Positions 24,881-33,615 are shown, counted from the first letter of the stretch. The stretch: DNA of 64,000 bases from Fluviibacter phosphoraccumulans (GCF_016110345.1 NZ_AP019011.1:620001-684000), one strand, 5' to 3'. The notes: generated from the sequence alone by a model not told the origin. Numbers and translations: made by a program.

Positions 24881-25084
24881 ATGAATAACGTGAATGTACA
24901 TATCGGCTCGAGTCTCGATTCCCTATTATGAGATGACGGCATCCTGTATGCCGTCAATGAAACCGTTCATGCTCGTGTGGAAGCGTGCTTGCTCTGTGCT
25001 TCGGACACGGAGCAAGCACTTGCAGTAGAAACTGACGCTATCTTCAAGGGAGGTAAGCTAGGAGAGGCTGGAGATCTGTCATGA
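24881..25084 (+). pseudogene. Antitoxin-like small gene with an in-frame TGA
   Basis: From the ATG at 24881 the frame reads VHIGSSLDSLL, then a TGA at 24929-24931, then DDGILYAVNETVHARVEAC and on to a stop at 25082-25084. The joined text matches the start of small XRE antitoxins (IGSDFDDFLxEEGI type). The single TGA replaces what is normally an acidic or Lys codon, so it appears to be a recent nonsense mutation. It overlaps the next start by ATGA. Confidence 0.5.
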
Positions 25085-25266
25085 GCAAGATTGTGAAGAC
25101 TGTGAAAAGCAAACACAGAAGTGCCATTATGGAAGCAGTCCATGAAGGGGCATGGGATCTTTTTATCTTGGGCTTTATCGACAAGGACAAAATGCAGAAA
25201 TATGACGCTCTGTGCCTTAAACCAATCCCTGATTCGCCAGTCAGCAGATCAAGCGGATCCGTCTAA
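25081..25266 (+). pseudogene. Truncated XRE-type antitoxin, N-terminal part only
   Basis: 61 codons. The segment AWDLFILGFIDKDKMQKYDALCL is typical of the N-terminus of HigA/MqsA-like regulators (linker VIDxxTMRxFDxLCL), which then continue into a helix-turn-helix. Here the HTH is absent and the frame ends in unrelated residues. It is probably a remnant linked to the broken gene just upstream. Confidence 0.5.
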
Positions 25267-25312
25267 GTTGAAGCCGAGTCAGCCTAACCTGCCGTATCCC
25301 AAGGAAAGTGAC

Positions 25313-25633
25313 ATGGGAATGGTTGAGAAAAGCAGCGGTAACGTTTACGAAGATCTGGGATTGCCCAATGCAGGCGAGATGCAGGTCAAGGCGATTCTTG
25401 CCGCAGAAATTTGCGAGATCATCAAACATCGCCATCTGACGCAAGTCGAAGCCTCGGAAATCCTTGGCATTGCCCAACCCAAATTGTCCTGCATGTTACG
25501 TGGTCAGTTCCGTGGCATTAGTGAAGCTAGAATGCTTGAATGCCTTAACAAGCTTGGGCGAGATGTCGAGATTATTATCCGTAAGCCTGCACGCTCGAGA
25601 GCGGCTGGACTCACCCGCGTGGTGTTTGAGTAA
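25313..25633 (+). CDS. XRE-family helix-turn-helix regulator (antitoxin-like)
   Basis: A 106-residue protein with an HTH at about 37-80 (LTQVEASEILGIAQPKLSCMLRGQFRGIS), of the COG5606 type that pairs with RelE/HigB toxins. AAGGAAAG precedes the ATG at 25313. No toxin gene is adjacent; the upstream DNA holds only broken antitoxin fragments, so it may be an orphan. Confidence 0.75.
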   Translation: MGMVEKSSGNVYEDLGLPNAGEMQVKAILAAEICEIIKHRHLTQVEASEILGIAQPKLSCMLRGQFRGISEARMLECLNKLGRDVEIIIRKPARSRAAGLTRVVFE

Positions 25634-25700
25634 CTCAGCAGCATCTAAATGTTTACCCACCCATGAGGTCTGTGTGGCTTGACCACATGAAGCATGGGAG

Positions 25701-25726
25701 AAGAATCCGGCGCAAGCCGGTTTCTT
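25701..25726 (+). terminator. Hairpin after the XRE regulator
   Basis: AAGAATCCGGC-GCAA-GCCGGTTTCTT forms a stable stem-loop with flanking A and T tracts between the convergent genes ending at 25633 and 25754. Confidence 0.6.
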
Positions 25727-25753
25727 CATTTGAGGTGTCTCCGGATGGGGGAG

Positions 25754-26281
25754 CTAAACAGATTTGAGGGTGAGATACCACCACATCACCTGTTGAACAT
25801 AAGCCAGCGTTTCCCTATAGGGTGGGATTCCCTTGTGCCTGATCACAGCGCCAGGTCCGGCGTTATAGGCAGCCAGCGCCAGCCGCCAGTCACCAAAACG
25901 CTGCATCATCTTCTGTAAATATCGGGTTCCCGTTTGAATATTCAGAGTGTCTGACAGCAGATAGGTCAGATCGTCGATACCCAGTTCTCTGGCAGCGATG
26001 GGCGTAATCTGCATCGGGCCAATCCCGCCGCGATCCGATAGTTTCAGTGGTGAGTATCCTGATTCCACTGCGATGACTGCGAGCACCATGTCCGGATCAA
26101 TGCCGGTATTGCGAACCAACTGCGGCACATAAGCATGCTTTGATTCAAATTGGACAATCTGGCTGTTACAGACGGGTGTCTGGATACGCTGCATCAGCAG
26201 ACAATCGGATAAAGACGACGTTTGCGTCCATCCGGGTGTTGCGACCAGGCATACGATGAGACACACCCAGATCCGATGCAT
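25754..26281 (-). CDS. Lytic transglycosylase, VirB1-like
   Basis: A 175-residue exported SLT-type murein hydrolase: signal peptide ending GWTQ, catalytic Glu73 in VIAVESGYSP, then GIGPMQITP and LALAAYNAGPGAV, the three SLT signatures. In conjugative elements such enzymes open the peptidoglycan for the transfer channel, which fits the nearby virB11. Confidence 0.87.
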   Translation of the reverse strand: MHRIWVCLIVCLVATPGWTQTSSLSDCLLMQRIQTPVCNSQIVQFESKHAYVPQLVRNTGIDPDMVLAVIAVESGYSPLKLSDRGGIGPMQITPIAARELGIDDLTYLLSDTLNIQTGTRYLQKMMQRFGDWRLALAAYNAGPGAVIRHKGIPPYRETLAYVQQVMWWYLTLKSV

Positions 26282-26287
26282 GAATCT

Positions 26288-26497
26288 TCAGGCTGGGGTT
26301 GGTAAACGCCGCCGCGCACCAGTTTCTGGATTCACTAGCCAGCTAAAGCCGGTCGTACAGCGGATGATCAGATTGCCATCTTCAATGCTAGCCGATTCCG
26401 CACCGGGTAAAGAAATCTGACGAATCACGCCCGAGCTTTACTTCAACAGGTATACCGAGTTCTCTCGGGGGCAGGTGCGTTGAATAATCCAGGACAT
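26288..26497 (-). pseudogene. Small conserved protein with an in-frame stop (paralogue of 30755-31057)
   Basis: From the ATG at 26497 the frame reads MSWIIQRTCPRENSVYLLK, TAA, then SSGVIRQISLPGAESASIE and on to CTTGFSWLVNPETGARRRLP and a TGA at 26288. It aligns throughout with the intact 100-residue protein at 30755-31057 (SVFLLQAGTGVTRQISVPG, WKVDPDTGARKRI). One nonsense codon disrupts it. The family function is unknown. Confidence 0.6.
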
Positions 26498-26500
26498 AGG

Positions 26501-27340
26501 CTAATTATCGCAGAAGAGCGTCCGCATAAAATCAATCGCGTACGGACCAATCAGGGGCATGGCCGGACGAAGGTCATGACCAACGCCGGGTATTACGCGC
26601 GTTAAGCTCCCATAGGGCGCTTTCGCCATAAGCCTTCTTGCTTCGGTCACCGGTACATCCCGGTCATCAGCCCCATGAATCAGCATGACCGGGCATTGAA
26701 CTTTCCGGATTGTGTTTTCCGGGGCAATCTCGTCAAATCTTGCACCAATAATTGATTGCACCCGATTCATGATCCAGGGTTGTATCCATTGTTTCGGAAT
26801 ACGGTGCTCATCCATGAAACGCAGCATCATGTCCTTTGGGTGAGCGAAGGCGCTCAGGCTGATGACAGCTGCCCACGATGTACGGCTGGCAGTCAGAAGG
26901 GCTGCACCAGCCCCTACCGAGTGACCAATCGCAATAATTTTCAGCGGATCGACATCCTCACGTGCCAAAGCCCAGGCGCGGGCCGATTCAAGATCCTCTG
27001 CAAACCGGGGCATGGACGTGAAATCTGCTTCAGAACTGCGCCCATGACATCTTGCGTCAATAAAGAGTCCGTTAAATCGGAGATCCTGAATCCAGGGGGC
27101 AATGTCCAGCATCAGCCCCGCATTTGCCCCCCAACCGTGCAACACTATTGCCGTAGGGACTTTGGATGATTGGCTTTCATGAGAGGCAGGAATCCACCAG
27201 CCAAACAGGAATCCCCCATCAGCAGCCTCAATACGAACTGCCTCCGCTTTTATATTCAGTGAATCCGGAGAATACTTGTGGGGGAGACGAGGTGCCCGGA
27301 ACTTTCGAAGCATCCAACGCTGGAGTAGCTTCTGGATCAA
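26501..27340 (-). CDS. Alpha/beta hydrolase
   Basis: A 279-residue serine hydrolase of the alpha/beta fold. The oxyanion region is LHGWGAN (about 67-73), the nucleophile elbow is GHSVGAG (about 138-144), the acid is in HGADDRDVP and the His in GVGHDLRP near the C-terminus. An N-terminal basic/hydrophobic stretch may be a weak membrane anchor. The substrate is unknown. It lies 3 bp upstream of the broken small gene, on the same strand. Confidence 0.83.
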   Translation of the reverse strand: MIQKLLQRWMLRKFRAPRLPHKYSPDSLNIKAEAVRIEAADGGFLFGWWIPASHESQSSKVPTAIVLHGWGANAGLMLDIAPWIQDLRFNGLFIDARCHGRSSEADFTSMPRFAEDLESARAWALAREDVDPLKIIAIGHSVGAGAALLTASRTSWAAVISLSAFAHPKDMMLRFMDEHRIPKQWIQPWIMNRVQSIIGARFDEIAPENTIRKVQCPVMLIHGADDRDVPVTEARRLMAKAPYGSLTRVIPGVGHDLRPAMPLIGPYAIDFMRTLFCDN

Positions 27341-27677
27341 GAGACACCTCGGTCTTTAACTAATTTACCAGCGTCGAGCACAAATTCGTTCCTGAACTCG
27401 ATTCTGGTAGTTCCATTTACATACTCCGGTTGGATTTTAAACCTCGAGGGACTAGATCTATCGTGCTACGGATTAAGAGATCAGGCGCTCTTAGAAATAC
27501 GTATGCAAAACAGATGGTTAGAGCGAATAAAAAGCACTGTGCAATGGAACGTGTAATGCGCTCCGAAAAGCAGAGGACGAGTGTACCGTTACAACTTGTA
27601 ACGGTTGAGGCTCAGGATCGTAGATGCTGAGCTACTTTAATTTTGAGTGGCTGCGCAGCAGGCACGAACTAGAAGGC
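27341..27677. other. Gene-free stretch with a 14-bp tRNA-Lys anticodon-loop match
   Basis: I see no convincing gene here. CTACGGATTAAGAG at 27466-27479 is the complement of a tRNA-Lys(CTT) anticodon-loop segment and equals the edge of the tRNA-Lys scar at 33616-33660. A GCAATGG match follows at the same 75-bp offset in both places, so this may be a degenerate attachment region. Confidence 0.4.
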
Positions 27678-27881
27678 TTAATTACCCTGTGCTTCTGCAC
27701 GATGCACAAGGCTTTCGGCATGCTCTTTGACCTTCTCAAGCTCTTGAAGCGCTTTGACGTAGTGTCCGTTCATCGTCTTCTCGCCTAGGACTTTTCGTTC
27801 ATGATTAGCTGCGTGGTGGACGGCATCAATGGCCGTTTTGACAGTTTCTAGAGCTTCTTTGGCTTTTTCGAGATGGTTCAT
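27678..27881 (-). CDS. Small coiled-coil protein of unknown function
   Basis: 67 residues, charged and almost entirely helical with heptad-like Leu/Val spacing (KALQELEKVKEHAESL). The ATG at 27881 follows AGGAG at good spacing, which argues that it is a real gene. I do not recognise a family. Confidence 0.6.
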   Translation of the reverse strand: MNHLEKAKEALETVKTAIDAVHHAANHERKVLGEKTMNGHYVKALQELEKVKEHAESLVHRAEAQGN

Positions 27882-28086
27882 ACTTTGACTCCTGTTCAAG
27901 TATCAATTCTATGCCGAGTAACGGTTGTTGGCTAATCAGGACGTCTTTGCAACTTCAACGATTGCGGGATTAAGAACCCTTATCAAATCATGTGGGTGAA
28001 CACCGACTAAGTGGTTGCGAAAAACTCAAACCCCGTTTATACAAAAAAACCCATAAAAGCCAGTGATCTGAACGCATTCCCCAGAT

Positions 28087-29973
28087 TTATAGTTGGTAAC
28101 TCAATTTGAGGCGCTGTTGCAGGTTCTTGGCCTGTTTGAAGGCCTCCTTGAGAATTCGCCGATCTAGTTGATTTAAGCGTTTGATATAAATCCGATTGTT
28201 ACCGACGCCGCCATCTTTGAGGTCGAGATGCTGAAGTCTTAGGCGCATGAGCTGGATAAAATGAAATGCTTCGATGTAGGCTTCTGTATCCGCGCCGGTT
28301 CCGCCCTTACACTGGGAAGTGTCGCGCAATCGAGTAGCTGTCGAGGGCGTATGGATGCCATTGGCGAGTGCCATCACTCGTGCGGCGTCAACAAAAATCC
28401 GAGCCCCAAATTTTTTCAGATCGATAAAAGGCTCGCCATTCTCATCGGCTTCGGTCTGGAAGTCTCGGATCACCCCCAGTGGTGGTGTCGCGGACATCGC
28501 GTTAGAGGCAAGCATGCGCAAAAACCCTGAATTATTATGGCTTTCACGAGTAAGCGCTTCCGCCATGCGTTCGGCAAGATCAAAGCGTCCAAAGAGTGCT
28601 CGGAAATCAAAGAAAATGGTCGCATTGAGGAGTGCATCGGGATGAGGTTCTCGAATCCAATGGCGGAAGCAATCCTGCCATTCCTCAAGGGTCATACACC
28701 ACTTAGGATTGTTCGCCATGATCTCGCCTTGGCAGAGCGGAAATCCAACCGTATCCAGGTCATTGTTCACGTCCAGAGCAAAGGCCATTAGACGCGCTTT
28801 AAGGGCTGAGGCGTCCTGTTCGGCGCCGACCAGATAAACGATACCGTTATCCTGATCTGTCGATAGCGTTTGCTCTTCACGTCCTTCGGAGCCAAATGCA
28901 AGCCACGTCCATTGGATTTCTTTGAGATCGTGTTTGGCCAGATTGAGTCTAAGCACCCGATCCGTGATGGCGTCGTTCAAGGTAGAGATAAAGCGAGTCA
29001 ATTGCTCGGCACCGACACCCTGAGCCAACATATTAAACACGGTATGTTGAATATCACGCATTGCACTTTTTAATTCGAATGCGTTCTCAGCCTTTTCGAT
29101 TTTACGGCGCACCTGACCCAAGCCAACGCGTTGCAATGCGAATAAATCACGTTCCGAAATAACACCAGTTAGCTTTCCACCATCATCGACAATAATCAGA
29201 TGCCGGATGCCATGTGCCGCCATGGCTAACATCGCATCATAGGCCGTTGCCGATTGCTGTAGCACGGCGGGTGGAACGGTCATCACTTCAGCAATCGAGT
29301 TTTGGAGGTAAACGCCTCCAAGAATGACACGACGAACAACATCCGTTTGTGTCATCAGGCCAATCGGTGTTTGCTGATGATTGACCACAATGACTGAGCC
29401 AGTCTCTTCGTCGCCCATGATGCGAATAGCGTCAAGGATCGGTGTGTTTTCAGTGACAGCGATTGCCTGGCGCTTGACCAGATCTTGTAGCCTCGTGTTC
29501 AGCGACTGCGACTCGACAGCTTGCTGCGCAAATTGCGATTGCAGTTGTTTGCGTGATTCGCTGACCAAACGAGCAAGATAATTGTTGCAGTGCCTTGAAA
29601 TGACCGGGCTTATCTCGAGAAGCTTCTGAAAAGATGCTGCGTCAATTTCAAGCAGCTTGCAGGGCTGAGCCGCACGAAAGGTATAGGCTGATGCCTGATG
29701 GGTTGTTACGGCTCGTATCGGAAAAAACTCACCCGGCGACAAGGTCCATTCTTCAGCCTCACTGGCATCAGTGGTGGGTGATGTGGCTCTGACTTTACCT
29801 TCTATGATGATGAAGATTGATCTCGCCGCGCCCTGTTGGGGGGACACGATCACCTCGCCTTCAGGCTTAGTAACTTCTGAGAGTTTCGGCTGCAGAAAGC
29901 TACTTGCGTCATCCTCAAGTTGATCAAATGGGGGATAAGTGCGAACCTTGGAGAGGGTGTCAGTTGTGATCAT
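28087..29973 (-). CDS. CNMP-CBS-DUF294 signal-transduction nucleotidyltransferase-like protein
   Basis: A 628-residue multidomain cytoplasmic protein. A cyclic-nucleotide-binding-like domain (about 15-140) is followed by two CBS domains (about 165-290), a DUF294 nucleotidyltransferase domain (about 315-450; WTWLAFGSEGREEQTLSTDQDNGIVY holds the G-S and D-x-D metal site) and the DUF294 C-terminal helical domain (about 480-628). Relatives resemble GlnD-type transferases and are thought to sense nucleotides. Its partner protein is not evident. An FNR/ANR-like site lies upstream at 30057-30070. Confidence 0.88.
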   Translation of the reverse strand: MITTDTLSKVRTYPPFDQLEDDASSFLQPKLSEVTKPEGEVIVSPQQGAARSIFIIIEGKVRATSPTTDASEAEEWTLSPGEFFPIRAVTTHQASAYTFRAAQPCKLLEIDAASFQKLLEISPVISRHCNNYLARLVSESRKQLQSQFAQQAVESQSLNTRLQDLVKRQAIAVTENTPILDAIRIMGDEETGSVIVVNHQQTPIGLMTQTDVVRRVILGGVYLQNSIAEVMTVPPAVLQQSATAYDAMLAMAAHGIRHLIIVDDGGKLTGVISERDLFALQRVGLGQVRRKIEKAENAFELKSAMRDIQHTVFNMLAQGVGAEQLTRFISTLNDAITDRVLRLNLAKHDLKEIQWTWLAFGSEGREEQTLSTDQDNGIVYLVGAEQDASALKARLMAFALDVNNDLDTVGFPLCQGEIMANNPKWCMTLEEWQDCFRHWIREPHPDALLNATIFFDFRALFGRFDLAERMAEALTRESHNNSGFLRMLASNAMSATPPLGVIRDFQTEADENGEPFIDLKKFGARIFVDAARVMALANGIHTPSTATRLRDTSQCKGGTGADTEAYIEAFHFIQLMRLRLQHLDLKDGGVGNNRIYIKRLNQLDRRILKEAFKQAKNLQQRLKLSYQL

Positions 29974-30056
29974 GCTCAGCCTTTATTTGTTAGAAAGGCA
30001 ATTTACATTCTTTGATGCGGCGCAACAACTATTCTTGAGGTAAATCGACTCAAATG

Positions 30057-30070
30057 TTGACGCACATCAA
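30057..30070 (-). promoter_or_regulatory. FNR/ANR-like box upstream of the CNMP-CBS gene
   Basis: TTGACGCACATCAA differs from TTGAT-N4-ATCAA at one position and lies 84-97 bp upstream of the start at 29973. Function untested. Confidence 0.35.
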
Positions 30071-30212
30071 ACCACTCTGAGTCAATAAAAGTTTGACTTT
30101 CCCAAACCATGCAGCGGGTAATAGCTAAATACATTTTTAGCCAAAGGAAGCCAAGACTGCTGTTTCCTGTCGAATCTACTCAGGATCTTGTAAGTGTCTT
30201 TGTCAAACTGAG

Positions 30213-30310
30213 TGGTCTTGCCATCGTCTGCTTCCTTCCCGGCTTCTCAAGCCGTCAAGTTAGCAGATCTTTCCACTTATCGGTCTGTTCAAATTTCCCC
30301 GACCACTTCT
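30213..30310 (-). mobile_element. Terminal fragment of IS3-family element B
   Basis: About 98 bp closely matching the left end of the elements at 39724-41003 and 53282-54561: the terminal repeat (GAGAAGTGGT... read in reverse), the AGATCTGCTAA segment, and the start of orfA (complement of CTTGCCAT). The rest of the element is missing, so it is a scar of a third copy. Confidence 0.7.
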
Positions 30311-30467
30311 CACTAGGCTGGTGACAAGAATCAAGGTAAGGCAAAGTTTTGTTTTCATTAGCCGCTAGATATCGAAAATACCTACCTCTTGAAGCACATC
30401 ATTTATGACAGCCTCTACGCAGCCATAGTTGCCTTCATCTTGCTGAGGTACTGGTCAAGCATATGCT

Positions 30468-30722
30468 CTAAATCATATCCACGATACGACCCGTAGTCAT
30501 GTCAATCGCACGTATGGTCTGTCCTTGGTAGGCACAGCTGAGATCAAGCAAAGCCTTCGCTACTTCATCGGTCGTCTTGGCTTTGCCAGTCTCTAGGAAT
30601 GTCCATTCCATGCTGTCAGTTCGAATTTCATAGCGAATATCCAGTTCATCATAAAAACAGATGGATTGAATCTCGGCAGAGGATAAAACCCTACCAGCAC
30701 CAGGCCTTTGAACTTTTGTCAT
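30468..30722 (-). CDS. Small protein of unknown function (paralogue of 31165-31362)
   Basis: 84 residues. The core YEIRTDSMEWTFLETG...TIRAIDMTTGRIV aligns with the product at 31165-31362 (YNIEIMGSKSGQWTFYES...SVRAVESDSGHLL), suggesting a small beta-rich domain family duplicated within about 700 bp. No known function. Confidence 0.55.
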   Translation of the reverse strand: MTKVQRPGAGRVLSSAEIQSICFYDELDIRYEIRTDSMEWTFLETGKAKTTDEVAKALLDLSCAYQGQTIRAIDMTTGRIVDMI

Positions 30723-30754
30723 GTTTTCATTCAGCGATTGAATCGTAGGATTGA

Positions 30755-31057
30755 CTATGCTTTATTTGTCGCAAGAGTTCTAGCTGACATCGGAACTCCT
30801 CCTTTGGTAGGCAGGGGCATGAGCGAAAATTCATGCCCTTTGTCTTTTAGAGAACCCCTACAGATTCGCTTGCGAGCGCCGGTATCTGGATCCACCTTCC
30901 ATACGCAGCCAGTGGACGCTTTGATGACCAGCATCCCACCTTCAAAAGAAGCATCTAGTGCGCCTGGTACAGAAATTTGTCGAGTGACGCCGGTGCCTGC
31001 CTGTAGAAGAAAAACTGACTCTTTGGCTGGCGAGATAGATTGGATTGACCAAGACAT
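30755..31057 (-). CDS. Small conserved protein (intact paralogue of 26288-26497)
   Basis: 100 residues, beginning MSWSIQSISPAKESVFLLQ, with GVTRQISVPGALDASFEGG and VWKVDPDTGARKRICRG. It aligns with the broken gene at 26288-26497 and is flanked by two related small genes. There is no signal peptide. The family is unrecognised; conservation between the two copies supports it being a real gene. Confidence 0.6.
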   Translation of the reverse strand: MSWSIQSISPAKESVFLLQAGTGVTRQISVPGALDASFEGGMLVIKASTGCVWKVDPDTGARKRICRGSLKDKGHEFSLMPLPTKGGVPMSARTLATNKA

Positions 31058-31164
31058 GTTGTCATTATGACTAAGTGAGGCTGACTTTGCGCTTACGAAA
31101 AAATAAAATAGAGCAGGGTTTGACGCCTGCTCTATTCACATTTCCAGCTGTGTCTACCTATCCC

Positions 31165-31362
31165 TCAATTGCTCTCCATGACCTCTAGGTCTAATGGACT
31201 CAACAAATGACCCGAATCGGACTCAACGGCTCTTACGGAAAAATTTGGGAATGAACACCTAATCAGTCTGATGTGACTGCGCACACCATCTCTAGAAGCA
31301 TCCATGGACTCATAAAAAGTCCATTGGCCGCTCTTTGAGCCCATGATTTCAATGTTGTACAT
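31165..31362 (-). CDS. Small protein of unknown function (paralogue of 30468-30722)
   Basis: 65 residues, with core YNIEIMGSKSGQWTFYES and a C-terminal SVRAVESDSGHLL segment matching the neighbouring 84-residue protein. AGGGGAGGAGACAAG-type ribosome sequence precedes the ATG. Function unknown. Confidence 0.6.
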   Translation of the reverse strand: MYNIEIMGSKSGQWTFYESMDASRDGVRSHIRLIRCSFPNFSVRAVESDSGHLLSPLDLEVMESN

Positions 31363-31471
31363 CTTGTCTCCTCCCCTCGCTCCTTATGGAGTCTTTGATT
31401 ACAAGATACTCTTTTCTCCATTAGAAACAAGTTCACCTAAAAGAAACTTTTTGATCTTCGTCAAAGAATGT

Positions 31472-31640
31472 TCAAGCCAACCTGTCGGCAGCCATCGAAG
31501 CCGTCAGTTTGCTGTAATGCTTTTCGATCATCTGAGCCGAGTTACCCATCTGTTTGGCTAGCGAATCTTCGGGTAGATCGTATTCACAGAACGAAGCGAT
31601 ATACCCGTCATTTCGGCAGTGAGCTGCGCTGTCAATCCCA
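31472..31640 (-). pseudogene. C-terminal remnant of a tyrosine recombinase
   Basis: The minus strand up to the stop at 31474-31472 reads YDLPEDSLAKQMGNSAQMIE then KHYSKLTASMAADRLA. This is the C-terminal box of phage-type integrases, with the nucleophile Tyr in EKHYSKL. The rest of the gene is absent or unreadable, so it is a decayed integrase of another element. Confidence 0.6.
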
Positions 31641-31789
31641 TCGCAAAATAGCGTACCAGTTGGAGAAACTTAGTCTCGCTGATTCTCGAACGACGGCAGC
31701 AGCTGTTTTCAGCAACCATTTCAGAAAGTTATCGTAGCTCATGTTGTGCTTAACTTCCTAAGACCCCAACGAAATAGTAGCAATCAAAC

Positions 31790-32116
31790 CTAAATTTTAA
31801 ATCCAGTCGAATGAATTAATGCGCCAATGACAAATTGACTGGTTATCCAGATGGCGAACATAAAAACCAATGAACTACTGAGCTTCCTGTCTGGGTTATA
31901 CCTATTCTGAGCTAGTGTATAGCAAATGGCTGTCAGAATGCCCGCAGGAATCATGCAAAGTACCTGAAGAAGTTTAACGACTCCAAATGGTGTCTCGGGA
32001 TTGGTATCGGTAATTGGTTGCATCAGCCCTGAGGCAACCGATATGAATAACCAAGTAAAAATTTCACGTTTGAAACCCACCCAACGAGCTGGGTCTAGTA
32101 GTTTATGTTTATACAT
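31790..32116 (-). CDS. Small integral membrane protein, unknown function
   Basis: 108 residues with about three transmembrane helices (near 20-35, 50-68 and 80-100). The N-terminal RWVGFKREIFTWLF segment is basic and probably cytoplasmic. I do not recognise the family, and neither neighbour indicates a role. Confidence 0.5.
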   Translation of the reverse strand: MYKHKLLDPARWVGFKREIFTWLFISVASGLMQPITDTNPETPFGVVKLLQVLCMIPAGILTAICYTLAQNRYNPDRKLSSSLVFMFAIWITSQFVIGALIHSTGFKI

Positions 32117-32179
32117 GCGGGATTTAGGTTATGAACGATTACTTCGGATCAAAAATACCGCCGAATCCTTAGCCATCGC

Positions 32180-32338
32180 TTAATGGTGTAAAAATTGTCT
32201 TGGTATGGTTGCTCTAAAAAGCGCTACCTCGTTTGGAATAGGCCAATGATAATCTATAAAATTCTCAATGGATTCTGAGTCACTGCAGAGCCCTAGCTGC
32301 GCAAAAAGATCTTCAAGACTGTGATGAACACGGCTCAT
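32180..32338 (-). pseudogene. Truncated DUF2789-family gene
   Basis: From the ATG at 32338 it encodes HSLEDLFAQLGLCSDSESIE and NFIDYHWPIPNEVALFRA, matching the DUF2789 protein at 42621-42851, but stops after 52 residues where the family normally continues to about 75 (xxWxxxxDELNxRL ending). It is a truncated paralogue. Confidence 0.6.
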
Positions 32339-32410
32339 GAATGAATCTTTAGACACTTATTTGATGATAAAGCCGATGGTAGACTCAAAAAAAACTAAGG
32401 CAACTTACTG

Positions 32411-33382
32411 ATGTCTGACTTATCGACGACCACTGATTCAACCATAATTCACGAAGACCGCTGTGAATTTGAGGCTGCTGACGGCTTCAGAATACATGGG
32501 CATCTTTGGAAGTATGGCGCTCAACCTCATACAGCCTTGTTGGTAAATCCAGCGACGGGGGTTGCTGCTAGATATTACAGCCGATACGCAGTATTCCTAG
32601 CTCGTGCTGGATTTTTGGTACTAACCTACGACTATCGGGGCATCGGATTATCCAGACCGAAAACCCTGAGAGGACTCCGAGCCACAAAACATGATTGGGG
32701 GGCACTTGATTGCGAAGCAGCGATCCAGTTCCTAAGCAAGGCAGACCCCAAATTACCGATGATGGCTGTTTGCCACAGTATCGGGGGTTTTGCGCTTGGA
32801 TTGGCACCTAGTGCGGTCAAGATACATCGTGCCTTATTTGTCGGTTGCCAGTACGCCTACTGGAATGACTATCGCTTGTTGCTTCGTGTGCCAATGTGGA
32901 TGAACTGGCACATCGTTATGCCTGTTCTTACGAAGCTGTTTGGTTATTTCCCGGGTAAGACATTGCGATGGCTGGAAGATTTACCTGCTGGTGTGGCCAT
33001 GGAGTGGGCTACACGGTTTCATCCTGAATTTCACAAACGCTATGATCGTTTATCTCATGCTGCCAAACCGGCCAATGGGCAAGAGCTTGAGGCTCGGATG
33101 AGCGCTATACAAGCGGACATCCTGGCGATTGCTGATGTTAACGATCCGTTTGCGACGCCTTCAGCGACCGCCCGCTTGCTCAAGTATTTCAAGGGGAGTA
33201 ATCGAGAGTTTGTTCGAGTCCACCGTCGAAAACGTCGTTTACCCCGTCTCGGTCATTTTGGTTTCTTTCATGACCGCTTTAAGACAACTCTTTGGGCAGA
33301 GAGTTTGTTGTGGCTTAAGGGTGAAAAAAAAATGCCTTGGAGCTCCATGAAGTTTGATGTTGAGACAGAAGCTTTCCGTTGA
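32411..33382 (+). CDS. Alpha/beta hydrolase, serine-aminopeptidase-like
   Basis: A 323-residue cytoplasmic hydrolase. The oxyanion region is near LLVNPATGV, the YDYRGIGLS loop is typical of Hydrolase_4/YheT-like proteins, the nucleophile elbow is CHSIGG (about 121-126) with Cys in place of the usual Gly before His, and the acid/His lie near DVNDPF and LGHFGF. Substrate unknown. It stands as a single gene between a DUF2789 remnant and tRNA scars. Confidence 0.8.
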   Translation: MSDLSTTTDSTIIHEDRCEFEAADGFRIHGHLWKYGAQPHTALLVNPATGVAARYYSRYAVFLARAGFLVLTYDYRGIGLSRPKTLRGLRATKHDWGALDCEAAIQFLSKADPKLPMMAVCHSIGGFALGLAPSAVKIHRALFVGCQYAYWNDYRLLLRVPMWMNWHIVMPVLTKLFGYFPGKTLRWLEDLPAGVAMEWATRFHPEFHKRYDRLSHAAKPANGQELEARMSAIQADILAIADVNDPFATPSATARLLKYFKGSNREFVRVHRRKRRLPRLGHFGFFHDRFKTTLWAESLLWLKGEKKMPWSSMKFDVETEAFR

Positions 33383-33420
33383 CCAAAAAAGATAGCTTGC
33401 TCACCCTGGACGTAAAAACA

Positions 33421-33447
33421 CCACTAAGGCGTTAACGTTAGTGGCTC
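33421..33447 (+). terminator. Terminator hairpin after the hydrolase gene
   Basis: CCACTAA ... TTAGTGG stem followed by CTCTTTGTTT, about 40 bp after the stop at 33382. Confidence 0.55.
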
Positions 33448-33454
33448 TTTGTTT

Positions 33455-33498
33455 GGTGGCCCCCCGAGAGTCGAACTCGGCACCAACGGTTTATGAGC
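33455..33498 (-). other. Attachment-site scar: 3' half of a CAT-anticodon tRNA (Ile2/Met type)
   Basis: On the minus strand it runs from the anticodon loop CTCATAA through a T-arm (GAGTTCGACTCTC) to GGGGGCCACCA. No matching D-arm or 5' acceptor strand precedes it, so it is not a complete tRNA. The acceptor strand is closest to tRNA-Ile(CAU)-type genes, but Met cannot be excluded. Confidence 0.55.
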
Positions 33499-33536
33499 AT
33501 GCTGGTTTTTACGTTTAGCCTTGAACTTCAGACAAC

Positions 33537-33562
33537 AAAAAACCGCCTCGTGGGCGGTTAGT
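33537..33562 (+). terminator. Hairpin between two tRNA scars
   Basis: AAACCGCC-TCGT-GGGCGGTT followed by AGTTGTTTTC, probably carried over from a tRNA gene terminator. Confidence 0.55.
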
Positions 33563-33615
33563 TGTTTTCGTTACAACTCTGGACTAAAGCGCCACTACAT
33601 AAGGCTTTGCGTAGT

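Noticed and set aside
27430..27630. 66-codon frame in the gap before the small coiled-coil gene
   Set aside because: It is Arg/Lys-rich, lacks a ribosome site, and overlaps the att-like sequence; it appears non-coding.
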